Of a stretch of DNA of 64,000 nt, positions 16,886 through 26,190 are shown piece after piece. The stretch is from Azospirillum canadense (lineage in GTDB: Bacteria > Pseudomonadota > Alphaproteobacteria > Azospirillales > Azospirillaceae): assembly GCF_025961225.1 (NCBI RefSeq), contig NZ_JAOQNG010000001.1, forward strand, positions 843,001 to 907,000, in the 5' to 3' direction. The notes beneath the pieces are model-generated. The model saw only the letters and a list, made by a program, of their open reading frames with translations, made no database searches and was not told the origin of the DNA. Position 1 is the first letter of the stretch, and each line of letters starts with the position of its first letter. The position numbers and the translations under genes are program-made.

Positions 16886-17089
16886 ATGAAAAAGCGCTCG
16901 GTCCTCATTGCCGGTCACCCGACCAGCGTCTCCCTGGAAGAGGAGTTCTGGGAGGCGCTGAAGGCCATCGCGCAGGCCCGCGGCACCTCGGTCAACGCGA
17001 TGATCGAGGAGATCGACTCGACGCGCACCGGCAACCTGTCCAGCGCCATCCGCGTCTTCGTCCTGAACGCCGTGCAGGGGAGGGCGTAG
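16886..17089 (+). CDS. ribbon-helix-helix domain protein
   Basis: 67 residues. After a basic start (MKKRSVLIAGHPTSVSLE) comes the ribbon strand and EEFWEALKAIAQARGTSVNAMIEEID, which fits the RHH_4 family of small Arc-like DNA-binding proteins, with a second helix SSAIRVFVLNAVQ. These act as dimers. No toxin gene follows, so this is more likely an orphan regulator than an antitoxin. The start ATG is 12 bp past the fumC terminator-like hairpin. Confidence 0.82.
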   Translation: MKKRSVLIAGHPTSVSLEEEFWEALKAIAQARGTSVNAMIEEIDSTRTGNLSSAIRVFVLNAVQGRA

Positions 17090-17180
17090 AGCCGCCGTTC
17101 GCGTCCGTCGGTCGCTGGACAGGCGGAGCCGTGGGGGTCTAAACCGGTTGCGGTTTCTCCCTCCGCCCGAGTGCCCGCCC

Positions 17181-17906
17181 GTGTTTCCTTCCCTCGCGCC
17201 GTCCGACCTGTCGCTGCCCGACATCGCCGCCTTCTTCTGGTTCCTGCTCTGCTGGATCGGCTTCACCGTGATCCAGGACCGTCTGCTGACGGCACGTGTG
17301 GCGGTGAACCAGCACCTGAAGCTGGTGCGGCGGCACTGGATGCGGCGGATGATCGACCGCGACAACCGCATCATGGATTCGCAGCTGATCGGGCACACGA
17401 TGCACAGCTGCACCTTCTTCGCCAGCACGAACATGCTGGTGCTGGCCGGGCTGGTCGGCGCGCTGGGGGCGGTGGAGCACGCGCACGACGTCATCGGCAA
17501 CCTGACCATCGCCGTGCGGACGTCGCGGGAGTTCTTCGAGTTGAAGATGCTGCTGCTCGTGGCGATCTTCACCTTCGGCTTCTTCAAGTTCACCTGGGCG
17601 CTGCGCCAGTACAATTACTGCTGCGCGCTGATCGGCTCCGCCCCCCTGCCGCCCGTGCCGGAGCCGGAGCGCAGCGCCATGGCCGACACCATCGCGGAGG
17701 CCATGACGCTGGCCGTCACCGCGCTGAACGGCGGCATGCGCGCCTATTACTTCGCAATGGCGGCGCTCGGCTGGATGCTCGGCCCCTGGGTTTTCATGCT
17801 GTGCAGCGCCGCGGTCGTGATCGTCCTCACCCGGCGCCAGGGATTTTCCGCCACCGAAAAGGTCATTCGTGTGCAAGCGGACGCGCTTGAGAAGTCTCGC
17901 CTCTGA
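17181..17906 (+). CDS. DUF599 family membrane protein
   Basis: 241 residues if started at GTG 17181; a TTG at 17148 would add 11 residues with no conserved look, and neither has a convincing ribosome site. The first helix LPDIAAFFWFLLCWIGF is followed by RLLTARVAVNQHLKLVRRHWM and MIDRDNRIMDSQLIGHTMHSCTFFAST, the conserved block of DUF599. Four hydrophobic helices are visible (around residues 10-28, 85-110, 130-150, 195-220). Function is unknown; an inner-membrane location is predicted. Confidence 0.85.
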   Translation: MFPSLAPSDLSLPDIAAFFWFLLCWIGFTVIQDRLLTARVAVNQHLKLVRRHWMRRMIDRDNRIMDSQLIGHTMHSCTFFASTNMLVLAGLVGALGAVEHAHDVIGNLTIAVRTSREFFELKMLLLVAIFTFGFFKFTWALRQYNYCCALIGSAPLPPVPEPERSAMADTIAEAMTLAVTALNGGMRAYYFAMAALGWMLGPWVFMLCSAAVVIVLTRRQGFSATEKVIRVQADALEKSRL

Positions 17907-18049
17907 CCAACGCTCTCATTTGGCGAGAATATGAGATAAAAACTCTCAACCTGCGACGTTCTATCCTCTATGCTGCGCTGCGCATTAATGCTTTTGTCAT
18001 AGCGCGAACGGTTTTGTGTGCGCCGCAGCACAGGTTGGGAGTTTCGGCC

Positions 18050-18223
18050 ATGGACATCGACACCGCGGTTTCCGTCTTGAACACGCTGGACGAGGCGGAG
18101 CGCATCCTGGGTGAAATCCGCTTGCACGGCGGGGCCGGCGCAAGCCGGGAGTTCCTGACCCGCAACCGCGAACTCCTCGAAGAGGCGCGCCGCCACCTGG
18201 ACACCGCGCACGAGCTGGTGTGA
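18050..18223 (+). CDS. 57-residue helical protein, unknown
   Basis: 57 residues starting MDIDTAVSVLNTLDEAERIL with GGGAG 9 nt upstream of the ATG. The sequence is almost entirely predicted helix and rich in Glu, Arg and Leu (FLTRNRELLEEARRHLDTAHELV). No family recognised. An AT-rich 140-bp leader precedes it, which would suit its own promoter. It converges with the EAL gene 68 bp later. Confidence 0.6.
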   Translation: MDIDTAVSVLNTLDEAERILGEIRLHGGAGASREFLTRNRELLEEARRHLDTAHELV

Positions 18224-18290
18224 TCGGACGCCCCGGCGCGTTAATCGTTGCGCACGGAAGCTTGCCCTCTGAAAGCCGGCCGCGCCGCGG

Positions 18291-20036
18291 TCAGCTCTTC
18301 CAGAGGATCTTTCCGCCCTTGCCGCCCATCTTCGACCAGTCCTTGGCGAAATAGGCGAAGTCGCGCGACGGGCGGCTGTACAGGTAGCCCTGCGCCAGCG
18401 ACACCCCGAGTTCGGTCAGAAGCTCCGCGTGCTCCGGCCCTTCGACCTGTTCCCCGATCAGGCCGAGGCCGAGCTGCCGGCAAACGTCCACCATGGACCG
18501 CAGCATGGCCATGTCGCGGGCGTTGTCCACCGCGCCGCGCACGAACTGCCCGTCGATCTTGGCGAAGTCCGCCTGGATGCCGTAAAGCGACTGGAAGGAG
18601 GTCGACCCGGCGCCGACGTCGTCCAGGCAAATGCGGAAGCCGGCGGTCCGCAGCTTCTGCAACACCTCGTTCAGCCGCGCGATGTCGGTGACCACCACCG
18701 TCTCCGTCACCTCGACCAGCAGCTTGCGCGCCAGATCGCCGTAGGGCTCCGTCACCGCCTGGAACTGGCGCAGGAAGATCGGGCTCATCAGCGTCTTGGC
18801 GGACAGGTTGATGGCGACGTCCGGCAGGGTTGGCTCCTTCCGGTACGTCTGCATGGTGTCCAGCACCGACTGCGTCAGCAGCAGGTCAAAGTCGTAGATC
18901 AGCCCGACATCCTCGGCGAAGGTGATGAAGTCGGCGGGTGACGGCATACCCTCTACCCGCGTCAGCGCCTCCAGATGGTGGACGGCCTGCGTCTGGATGT
19001 CGACGATGGGCTGGTAGACGACGAAGAAGTCGCGTTTCTCGATGGTCGCGCGCAGCCGGCCGATGCGGTCCACCGCGTCAGACAGCATGCGCTTGGCGCC
19101 GTCCTCCAGGCTGGAAATGGTGAAGTCGCCGCCCTGGGCGGAGGCGAAGGCCTGCACCGTGTAGACCAGCGCGCGGGCGGCGTCGGCGGCATCCAGCTTC
19201 TCGTCGCCGACGTCCAGCGACCAGGTCCGGATGCCGCCGGGCAGCTCCCCGCCGGCGTTGTGGATGATCTGGGCGATGTGGCTCTGCACCTCCTGCCCGT
19301 CGATGTCGCTGGCGTGCACGATGCCGTAACGGTCGGTGGCCAGCCGGCCGGCGCTGTCGCCATCGGCGGAGATGGCCCGCAGATAGGCGTCGATCCCCTG
19401 CTTGACCTCGTCCGCCGCGCCCTCCGGCAGGGCGTCCACCATGGACTGCAGCCCTTCCACCAGAAGCAGCGTCAGCCCGTGGTCCAGCCCCTTTTCCCGG
19501 GCGCGGATGATCCGCTCCTCCAGGATGTTGCCGAAGGCGTGGCCGTCCAGCAGCTGCCCGGCGACCGTCAGCGCCTCCTGCGTGGCGCGCGGGCCGGAGG
19601 ACAGCAGGATGGTCAGAAACAACGACCCAGGGCAGGAATCGAGCCGGCAGCCGCCGAGCAGCGCGGTGAAGCGCTGCCCGTCGCAGCCCTGGAAGACGAC
19701 GCGGGCGGGCTTGATGCGCGCCTTGTCCTGGATGCGCTTCAGCAGGACGTTGATGTATTTCCGGTCGCTCGGCGCCACCAGATCCAGAAGGCTGGAGCCC
19801 ACCAGCCCGGCGACGTCGCCGGTGGTCAGGCGGCAGCGCGCGCCGGCGCAGAACTGGATGACGCCCTTGGTGTCCGTCTCGATCAGCAGGTCGGCCGCGG
19901 CGAAGGCGAAGCCGACGAAGCGGTCCCGCTCCCGATGCGAGGCTGTGCGGCGGACGGATACCGTCGCCGTCGCGTTGGGCGCCGAGGTGGGCGCCCCTGT
20001 CGGTCGCCTGGGCGGTTGGTGCGCGAGGTGCGGCAT
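18291..20036 (-). CDS. PAS / degenerate GGDEF / EAL protein, probable c-di-GMP phosphodiesterase
   Basis: 581 residues. Residues about 40-150 look like a PAS sensor (FAAADLLIETDTKGVIQFC, VGSSLLDLVAPSDRK). The middle region ends in GRLATDRYGIV near residue 235, which lines up with the GGDEF box but reads ATDRY, so it should not make c-di-GMP. The EAL domain (about 335-565) is intact: EALTR near 353, NLSAK, EVTET, LDDVGAGS, AKIDGQFV, IGEQVEG and AQGYLYSRP supply the expected metal and base residues. Prediction: cytosolic, PAS-regulated hydrolysis of c-di-GMP, affecting motility or biofilm. No membrane segment. The upstream 170 bp is AT-rich. Confidence 0.88.
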   Translation of the reverse strand: MPHLAHQPPRRPTGAPTSAPNATATVSVRRTASHRERDRFVGFAFAAADLLIETDTKGVIQFCAGARCRLTTGDVAGLVGSSLLDLVAPSDRKYINVLLKRIQDKARIKPARVVFQGCDGQRFTALLGGCRLDSCPGSLFLTILLSSGPRATQEALTVAGQLLDGHAFGNILEERIIRAREKGLDHGLTLLLVEGLQSMVDALPEGAADEVKQGIDAYLRAISADGDSAGRLATDRYGIVHASDIDGQEVQSHIAQIIHNAGGELPGGIRTWSLDVGDEKLDAADAARALVYTVQAFASAQGGDFTISSLEDGAKRMLSDAVDRIGRLRATIEKRDFFVVYQPIVDIQTQAVHHLEALTRVEGMPSPADFITFAEDVGLIYDFDLLLTQSVLDTMQTYRKEPTLPDVAINLSAKTLMSPIFLRQFQAVTEPYGDLARKLLVEVTETVVVTDIARLNEVLQKLRTAGFRICLDDVGAGSTSFQSLYGIQADFAKIDGQFVRGAVDNARDMAMLRSMVDVCRQLGLGLIGEQVEGPEHAELLTELGVSLAQGYLYSRPSRDFAYFAKDWSKMGGKGGKILWKS

Positions 20037-20206
20037 CGGCCCCGAAATCGGTACAAAAAGAATCGGATTCCTAAACTTTCGTGCGTGAAGAGTAACGCGC
20101 CTCCGCGTTCAGAAAAAGGACCAAAGAATCATTTGTGCAAAACAAACAATACATACATGTGTGGATTTTCAGAGATTTAGAGACAAATCCGCGGGTCCGC
20201 GCCGAA
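20037..20206. promoter_or_regulatory. AT-rich upstream region of the EAL gene
   Basis: This 170-bp stretch between the EAL gene start and the end of the phosphatase gene is notably A/T-rich for the window (around 20040-20185) and probably contains the EAL promoter. No specific sigma-factor motif could be assigned with confidence. Confidence 0.3.
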
Positions 20207-21256
20207 TCATCGCACCCTCAGATCCGCCAGCCGCAGGCTTTCCACGCGCTGCCGCATCCCGTCCTGACCGACCACCGACAGCATGACCGTGCCAGCACTC
20301 CAGTCGATGTCCACCGTCCCGAAGTTGACCTCGGTGTAGCGTTCGCCCAGCCGGTTCGGGCCGGGTTCCTTTGCGGCGTTCTTGCGTGGGGTGGTGCGGT
20401 TGATGCCGCTGGAGGTCAACTCGGTCAGCGGGTAGGGGACTCCGCTGGTTTCGCGGTAGAGCGCGCCGAAATGGCGGTCGCCCGACAGCAGCACCACGCC
20501 CGCGGCGCCGGTGTTGTGGATCAGGTCGTACAGCCGCTGGCGCTCGCCGGGGAAGTTGCCCCAGCGCTCCCACCCATGGCCATCGGCCACGACCTGGACG
20601 GAGGACACGATCAGCCGCAGGTCGGCCGGCTCGCGCAACCGCTCCTCCAGCCAGCGCCACTGCGTGTCGCCCAGCATGGTCCGCGACGGGTCGGGGTCGG
20701 GCAGATAACGTTCCTTGCCTACGGCGCCGTGCTCGTCGGTGCGGCGCAGGGGGGAGCGGAAGCTGCGGGTGTCCAGCAGGATCATCTGCACGCGCCGGCC
20801 GGGCGGGCCGAAGCTGCGGGCGTCGTACACGCCGTCGCGGTGGCGGCGCGGATCGTCGGGCGGCAGGTTCCAGAAATCGGCGAACAGCCGCTGCGACTCG
20901 GCCCGGAACGGGTAGTCGGCCCCGGCGTCGTTCTTCCCCATGTCGTGGTCGTCCCAGGTCGCCATGACCGGGACGGTGTCGCGCAGCCGTTGGTAGCCCT
21001 CGATCGTGGCGGCCTTGGCGTAGGCGGCCCTCAGCTCCGCAAGATCAGGACTCTTCGAGTCGCCGTAGACGTTGTCGCCGGCGAAGACGAACAGCTCCGG
21101 CCGGTAGTCCAGCACCGCGCTCCAGATCGGTTGCGGCTTCTCCTGGTCGGCGCAGGACCCGAGGGCGATCCGCGTCAACGACCCGTCCGGCAACGGCGGC
21201 CCGGCCAGCGCGAGGTTCGCGAGGAGGATGAAGGCGGCGGCGAGCAAGGCGCGCAT
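20207..21256 (-). CDS. PhoD-like metallophosphatase, exported
   Basis: 349 residues from ATG 21256. The signal peptide MRALLAAAFILLANLALAG is clear; the frame extends further upstream only through a repeat. The mature part starts with ITRIALGSC-like GSLTRIALGSCADQ, then ELFVFAGDNVYGDS, MATWDDHDMGKNDAG and LLSGDRHFGALY, the metal-coordinating blocks of the alkaline phosphatase D / metallophosphoesterase family. These hydrolyse phosphodiesters or phosphomonoesters in the periplasm using Fe/Ca or similar metals. The Ala signal has no twin arginine, so Sec export is likely. It is read downstream of purE-purK on the minus strand. Confidence 0.88.
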   Translation of the reverse strand: MRALLAAAFILLANLALAGPPLPDGSLTRIALGSCADQEKPQPIWSAVLDYRPELFVFAGDNVYGDSKSPDLAELRAAYAKAATIEGYQRLRDTVPVMATWDDHDMGKNDAGADYPFRAESQRLFADFWNLPPDDPRRHRDGVYDARSFGPPGRRVQMILLDTRSFRSPLRRTDEHGAVGKERYLPDPDPSRTMLGDTQWRWLEERLREPADLRLIVSSVQVVADGHGWERWGNFPGERQRLYDLIHNTGAAGVVLLSGDRHFGALYRETSGVPYPLTELTSSGINRTTPRKNAAKEPGPNRLGERYTEVNFGTVDIDWSAGTVMLSVVGQDGMRQRVESLRLADLRVR

Positions 21257-21274
21257 GGTGCCTCGGGGACGGTG

Positions 21275-21329
21275 GGGGCCCAACACGAAAACTCGTGGGG
21301 CCCAACGCGACAACTTGTGGGGGCCCAAC
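21275..21329. repeat. three short direct repeats between phosphatase and purK
   Basis: GGGGCCCAAC occurs at 21275, 21297 and 21320, a period of 22-23 bp, with small inverted repeats (cacgaaaactcgtg) between copies. The repeat lies in the 90-bp gap between purK and the phosphatase gene and artificially extends the latter's open frame. Confidence 0.75.
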
Positions 21330-21346
21330 TCCTGGCGCTACCCGCC

Positions 21347-22429
21347 TCACCCCCGCGGGAACAGGCGCGTCACGTGGCCCATCTTGCGGCCGGGGCGGGC
21401 TTCCGCCTTGCCGTAGAGGTGCAGGCGGGCGCCGGGCTCGGCCAGCAGCTCCGGCCAGCGCAGCACGTCGTCGCCGATCAGGTTCTCCATCTCGGCGTCG
21501 GCCACGCGATCGACGGAGCCCAGCGGCAGGCCGCAGACGGCGCGGACCAGCTGCTCGAACTGGTCGCTGTGGCAGGCGTCCATGGTCCAATGGCCGGAGT
21601 TGTGCGGGCGGGGTGCCATCTCGTTGACCAGCACGGCACCGTCCGGCGTCACGAACATCTCCACCGCCAGCACGCCGACGAGGTCCAGCGCCTCCGCGAT
21701 GCGGCGGGCGACACGCTCAGCCTCCGCGGCGGTCTCGGCGGACATGCGAGCGGGGGCGAGCGTCTTGTCGAGGATGCCGTTCTTGTGCCGGTTCTCCACG
21801 GCGGGGTAGGCGGCCATGGCGCCGTCCAGCCCGCGGGCGACGATCACCGACACCTCGCAGGCGAAGGTCACGAAGCCCTCGACGATGCCGGCGTCGGCGC
21901 GGATGGCGGCCCAGGCATCCGCCGGGTCGATGCCGGGCTCAATGCGGGCCTGTCCCTTGCCGTCGTAGCCCAGGCGGTTGGACTTCAGGATGCAGCGCGG
22001 GCCGACCTCGGCGACGGCCTTGGCCACCTCCTCGGCGCTGTTCGCCGCGCGCCAGGGGGCGGTGGCGATGCCGAGATTGTTGACGAAGGATTTTTCCGCC
22101 ACCCGGTCCTGCGCCACCGACAGGACGTTGCCGCCGGGATGCACGGGGGCGAAGCGGCCGAGATGCTCGACCACGGCGACGGGGACGTTTTCCCACTCCA
22201 GCGTCACGACGTCGACGGCGCGGGCGAAGGCCTCCAGCGCGTCCAGGTCGTCCCAGCGGGCGGAGGTCACGGCGGCGGACACCTGGGCGCAGGGGCTGCC
22301 CTCCGCGTCCGGGGCGTAGACGTGGACCTTGTAGCCGAGCCGGGCCGCGGCCAGCGCGGTCATGCGGCCCAGCTGGCCGTCGCCCAACATGCCGATGGTG
22401 GAACCGGGGGGCAGCGTGCGGTGGGACAT
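21347..22429 (-). CDS. purK: 5-(carboxyamino)imidazole ribonucleotide synthase
   Basis: 360 residues from ATG 22429; a TTG three codons earlier is the alternative. ATP-grasp enzyme that converts AIR, bicarbonate and ATP to N5-CAIR in purine synthesis. TIGMLGDGQLGRMTALAA is the N-terminal dinucleotide-like motif of PurK; TLEWENVPV, GPRCILKSNRLGYDGKGQ (ATP-grasp lysine and glycine loop), FACEVSVIVARG and NEMAPRPHNSGHWTMDAC are all diagnostic. It follows purE by 17 bp, the classic purEK arrangement. The C-terminus KMGHVTRLFPRG is complete. Confidence 0.96.
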   Translation of the reverse strand: MSHRTLPPGSTIGMLGDGQLGRMTALAAARLGYKVHVYAPDAEGSPCAQVSAAVTSARWDDLDALEAFARAVDVVTLEWENVPVAVVEHLGRFAPVHPGGNVLSVAQDRVAEKSFVNNLGIATAPWRAANSAEEVAKAVAEVGPRCILKSNRLGYDGKGQARIEPGIDPADAWAAIRADAGIVEGFVTFACEVSVIVARGLDGAMAAYPAVENRHKNGILDKTLAPARMSAETAAEAERVARRIAEALDLVGVLAVEMFVTPDGAVLVNEMAPRPHNSGHWTMDACHSDQFEQLVRAVCGLPLGSVDRVADAEMENLIGDDVLRWPELLAEPGARLHLYGKAEARPGRKMGHVTRLFPRG

Positions 22430-22446
22430 GTCAGCCAATCACCGGT

Positions 22447-22956
22447 TCAAGCGGGGGTGTCGACGGGGATGTCGGCGACGGCGGCGGTCTGCCGGGCGCG
22501 CCAAGCGTCCAGCGCCTCGGCCACCGCCGGGTCCATCAGTGCGATGACCGAGCCGGCCAGCAGCGCCGCGTTGATGGCGCCGGCCTTGCCGATCGCCAGG
22601 GTGCCGACCGGAACGCCGCCGGGCATCTGCACGATCGACAGCAGGCTGTCCATGCCCTTCAGCGCGTGGCTTTCGACTGGGACGCCGAAGACGGGCAGGG
22701 GGGTCATGGCCGCAGCCATGCCCGGCAGGTGGGCGGCCCCGCCGGCCCCGGCGATGACGACCTTCAACCCGCGCTCCCGCGCGGTGGACGCGTATTCGAC
22801 GAGCCGCTGCGGCGTGCGGTGGGCGGAGACGATGCGGACCTCATGCGGCACGCCGAGCGCCGACAGCGTATCGGCCGCATGCTTCATGGTGGTCCAGTCG
22901 GACTGGCTGCCCATGATGATGCCGACCAGCGGCTTGGCTACGGACTCGTCAGACAC
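22447..22956 (-). CDS. purE: 5-(carboxyamino)imidazole ribonucleotide mutase
   Basis: 169 residues if started at GTG 22956, close to the family's 160-170. It moves the carboxyl group of N5-CAIR to make [55 protein letters not shown] and [25 protein letters not shown] cover the class I PurE active site, including the SAHRTP histidine. Longer starts exist in frame but give non-conserved, basic N-terminal sequence. First gene of the purE-purK pair. Confidence 0.95.
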   Translation of the reverse strand: MSDESVAKPLVGIIMGSQSDWTTMKHAADTLSALGVPHEVRIVSAHRTPQRLVEYASTARERGLKVVIAGAGGAAHLPGMAAAMTPLPVFGVPVESHALKGMDSLLSIVQMPGGVPVGTLAIGKAGAINAALLAGSVIALMDPAVAEALDAWRARQTAAVADIPVDTPA

Positions 22957-23130
22957 GGCGGCTCGCTTTCCCTCAGGGTCTGGAAAGCGGCGCATTATAG
23001 AAAGCGCGCGACGGGAGTCCAGAGAGACGCGTGGAAACGCCCTGCCGTTCATCCGCTTTTGCGCCGGGAAACCCGCACCCGTCGTTCCGCGTTGCATATC
23101 CATGACGGTTTCATGACGGAGAGACCCCGC

Positions 23131-24105
23131 ATGGATGGTTCGCCGGCCGCCGACATCGCGATGAAGCGGCAGGAACGGCCCCAAGAGCAGCCCCCGGAAA
23201 ATCACCAAGAACAGCCGCTCTCACGCCAGGACAAGGTGCAGGACGTCCTGAACGAGGCGCGGATGCTGGTGCTGGGCGCGCAGGTTCTGGTCGGCTTCCA
23301 GTACAACGCCGTGTTCCACCCCGGCTTCGAACGGCTGTCGGAGGGGGCGAAGTGGCTGATCGTCGGGTCGCTGGCCGGGATGCTGCTGGTCGTGGCGCTG
23401 GTGATGTCGTCCGCGCCCTTCCACCGCATCGCGGAGCGCGGACGCGACACGCGGCGCCTGCAAAGCCACGTCTCCCGGCTGATGGCCGTGGCCCTGGCGC
23501 CCTTCGCGGTGGCCATCGGGCTGGATCTCTACACGGTGTCCGAACGGCTGCTCGGCCCGGCCGGGGCGGGGACGCTGGGCGGTGCCGCCACGGCCGCGGC
23601 GCTGGCCCTGTGGTACGCCGCCGGGATGCTCGGCCGCCAGCCCAAGCCTGAGGAAGACAGGATGCCCGACGACGACACGTCCCTGAAGGACCGGATCGAG
23701 CACATGCTGACGGAGCTGCGCGTCGTGCTGCCGGGCGCGCAGGCCCTGCTCGGCTTCCAATTCACGGCCATGCTGACCGACAGCTTCGAACGCATGGCGG
23801 AGCCGCTGAAGCTCGTCCATCTCGGTTCGCTGTGCGCCATGGCGCTGGCGGTGGTCCTGCTGATGGCGCCGGCCCCGTTCCACCGGATCGCGGCTGGCGG
23901 CCGGATGACCGCGCGGGTCAACCGGTTCGGCGTGAACGCGCTGATCACGGCGATGGTGCCACTGGCGCTGGGGATGGCCGGGGATTTCTACGTGGTGCTG
24001 GCGCTTGTCGGCCATTCGGAGGGGCTGGCGCTCGCGGGTGCGGCCGTCCTGCTGGCGATGTTCGCGGTGCTGTGGTTCGCCGTGCCGTTGCTCGCCCGGC
24101 GCTGA
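23131..24105 (+). CDS. tandem DUF6328 membrane protein
   Basis: 324 residues from ATG 23131, which has GGAGAG 7 nt upstream; ATG 23113 is in frame. The protein is an internal duplication. Repeat one (about 35-160) has [26 protein letters not shown] and [10 protein letters not shown]; repeat two (about 185-320) has [26 protein letters not shown] and [10 protein letters not shown]. Each repeat carries about four hydrophobic helices. The GAQ-LLGFQ...F and APFHRIA landmarks match DUF6328, normally a single-domain protein of about 150 residues, and no function is known. Divergent from purE. Confidence 0.82.
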   Translation: MDGSPAADIAMKRQERPQEQPPENHQEQPLSRQDKVQDVLNEARMLVLGAQVLVGFQYNAVFHPGFERLSEGAKWLIVGSLAGMLLVVALVMSSAPFHRIAERGRDTRRLQSHVSRLMAVALAPFAVAIGLDLYTVSERLLGPAGAGTLGGAATAAALALWYAAGMLGRQPKPEEDRMPDDDTSLKDRIEHMLTELRVVLPGAQALLGFQFTAMLTDSFERMAEPLKLVHLGSLCAMALAVVLLMAPAPFHRIAAGGRMTARVNRFGVNALITAMVPLALGMAGDFYVVLALVGHSEGLALAGAAVLLAMFAVLWFAVPLLARR

Positions 24106-24129
24106 GGGGGAGGCAGGCGATGATGCCCC

Positions 24130-24330
24130 TTACGCGATGATGTCTGGCAGCAGGCGGCTTTCCAGAAGCGCAATCTGGTCCTTCAGGGCAAGCTTGCGCT
24201 TCTTCAGGCGCTGCATCTGAAGCTGGTCGAACGGCGCACGTTCGTGCAGGCGCGCGATCACGTCGTCGAGATCGCGATGCTCGCTGCGAAGCGTCGCCAA
24301 TTTTTCCTTCAACATCTCTTGTTCGTTCAT
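24130..24330 (-). CDS. YdcH family (DUF465) small protein
   Basis: 66 residues, the usual length. It opens with MNEQEMLKEKLATLRSEHRD, then DLDDVIARLHERAPFDQLQM, and QRLKKRKLALKDQIALLE, the DUF465 pattern in which the Arg/Lys-rich KKRKLxLKDxI block is invariant. It is a helical hairpin of unknown function, often abundant in Alphaproteobacteria. It is transcribed away from the phosphofructokinase gene; the two share a 200-bp intergenic region. Confidence 0.9.
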   Translation of the reverse strand: MNEQEMLKEKLATLRSEHRDLDDVIARLHERAPFDQLQMQRLKKRKLALKDQIALLESRLLPDIIA

Positions 24331-24455
24331 GCGCCCGGATGCCCGCTGGCTAAGCGGGCGGGACTATACCAGATTTGATGAGACGCGGCACGGCGAAACC
24401 TGCTTCCCCTGCGCAGGTTATCATCCGGTCTTCGTAATGTAATATCCGGTCGCCC

Positions 24456-24498
24456 CCAGAACGATTGCGGTGGAACATCGTTCTGGTAAGACTACCAG
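24456..24498. promoter_or_regulatory. overlapping inverted repeats upstream of pfk
   Basis: CCAGAACGAT (24456-24465) and ATCGTTCTGG (24477-24486) form a perfect 10-bp inverted repeat over an 11-nt spacer. A second one, CTGGTA-AGAC-TACCAG (24483-24498), overlaps its right arm. The phosphofructokinase start is 35 bp further on. This could be a repressor operator or alternative RNA hairpins in the leader. Confidence 0.5.
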
Positions 24499-24533
24499 AC
24501 GAAGCAGATCCAGGCGAAACGGGACAGGGATCC

Positions 24534-25619
<1,086 letters not shown>

Positions 25620-25641
25620 GTCCTAGGAATCGGAGGGTATT

Positions 25642-25707
25642 TTCACCACAGAGGCACGGAGACACAGAGGGCGTGGTTTCTCTGTGCCTCCGTGTCTCTG
25701 TGGTGAA
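25642..25707. repeat. long inverted repeat of the cacagag type (copy 1)
   Basis: A left arm ttcaccacagaggcacgg..acacagag and a right arm ctctgtgcctccgtgtctctgtggtgaa pair over about 28 bp with few mismatches around a 10-nt loop. A degenerate second copy is at 53628-53727. It lies between phosphofructokinase and the TIGR02444 gene and could act as a terminator-like or mobile repeat. Confidence 0.85.
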
Positions 25708-25737
25708 TCCTCATACCATCACGACAACTTGCACCGC

Positions 25738-26190
25738 ATGACCGAAAACCCCCTTTGGGACTTCTCGCTCGCCGTCTACGCGCGGCCGGGGGTGCCCGCG
25801 GCCTGCCTGGACTTGCAGGACCGGCGTGGGCTGGACGTCAACGTCCTGCTCTTAGCCGCCTGGGCCGGCTTGGCCTGCGGCGTGCGCCTGTCGGCCGACG
25901 AACTGGCGCGGATCGACGCCACCATCGCCCCCTGGCGGGCCGAGGTCATCCAGCCCCTGCGCGCCGTGCGCCGCCGGGTGAAGGGCGAGGATCAAGCCCT
26001 CTACGAACGTCTGAAAGCCGCCGAGCTGGCGGCGGAGCGCATTCAGCAGGACCGGCTGTTCGCCGCCTCCGGCCTCGTTCCCGCGCCGGGCCCGGGGCCG
26101 GGTGGTTCGGTCGATCTCGCGGCGGCGAACCTGCGGCTGCTGGTGCCGGACGACGACCCGGCGTTGGCCGCGCTGATTGCCGCGCTTTAG
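25738..26190 (+). CDS. TIGR02444 family protein
   Basis: 150 residues from ATG 25738. The opening MTENPLWDFSLAVYARPGV and the LDLQDRRGLDVNVLLLAAWAG block are the recognised signature of this alphaproteobacterial/gammaproteobacterial family. The rest is helical with PWRAEVIQPLRAVRRRVK. No function is established. The stop codon TAG (26188-26190) overlaps the stop of the opposing secreted-protein gene by 3 bp. No signal sequence or membrane helix. Confidence 0.85.
   Translation: MTENPLWDFSLAVYARPGVPAACLDLQDRRGLDVNVLLLAAWAGLACGVRLSADELARIDATIAPWRAEVIQPLRAVRRRVKGEDQALYERLKAAELAAERIQQDRLFAASGLVPAPGPGPGGSVDLAAANLRLLVPDDDPALAALIAAL

Noticed and set aside
16886..17089. A toxin-antitoxin pair starting with the ribbon-helix-helix gene
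   Set aside because: The next gene is a DUF599 membrane protein about 90 bp away, which does not fit a toxin.
15224..17614. A 796-residue minus-strand open frame opposite fumC
   Set aside because: It is the antisense shadow of a GC-rich gene with strong third-position bias; no domain is seen and fumC is unmistakable.
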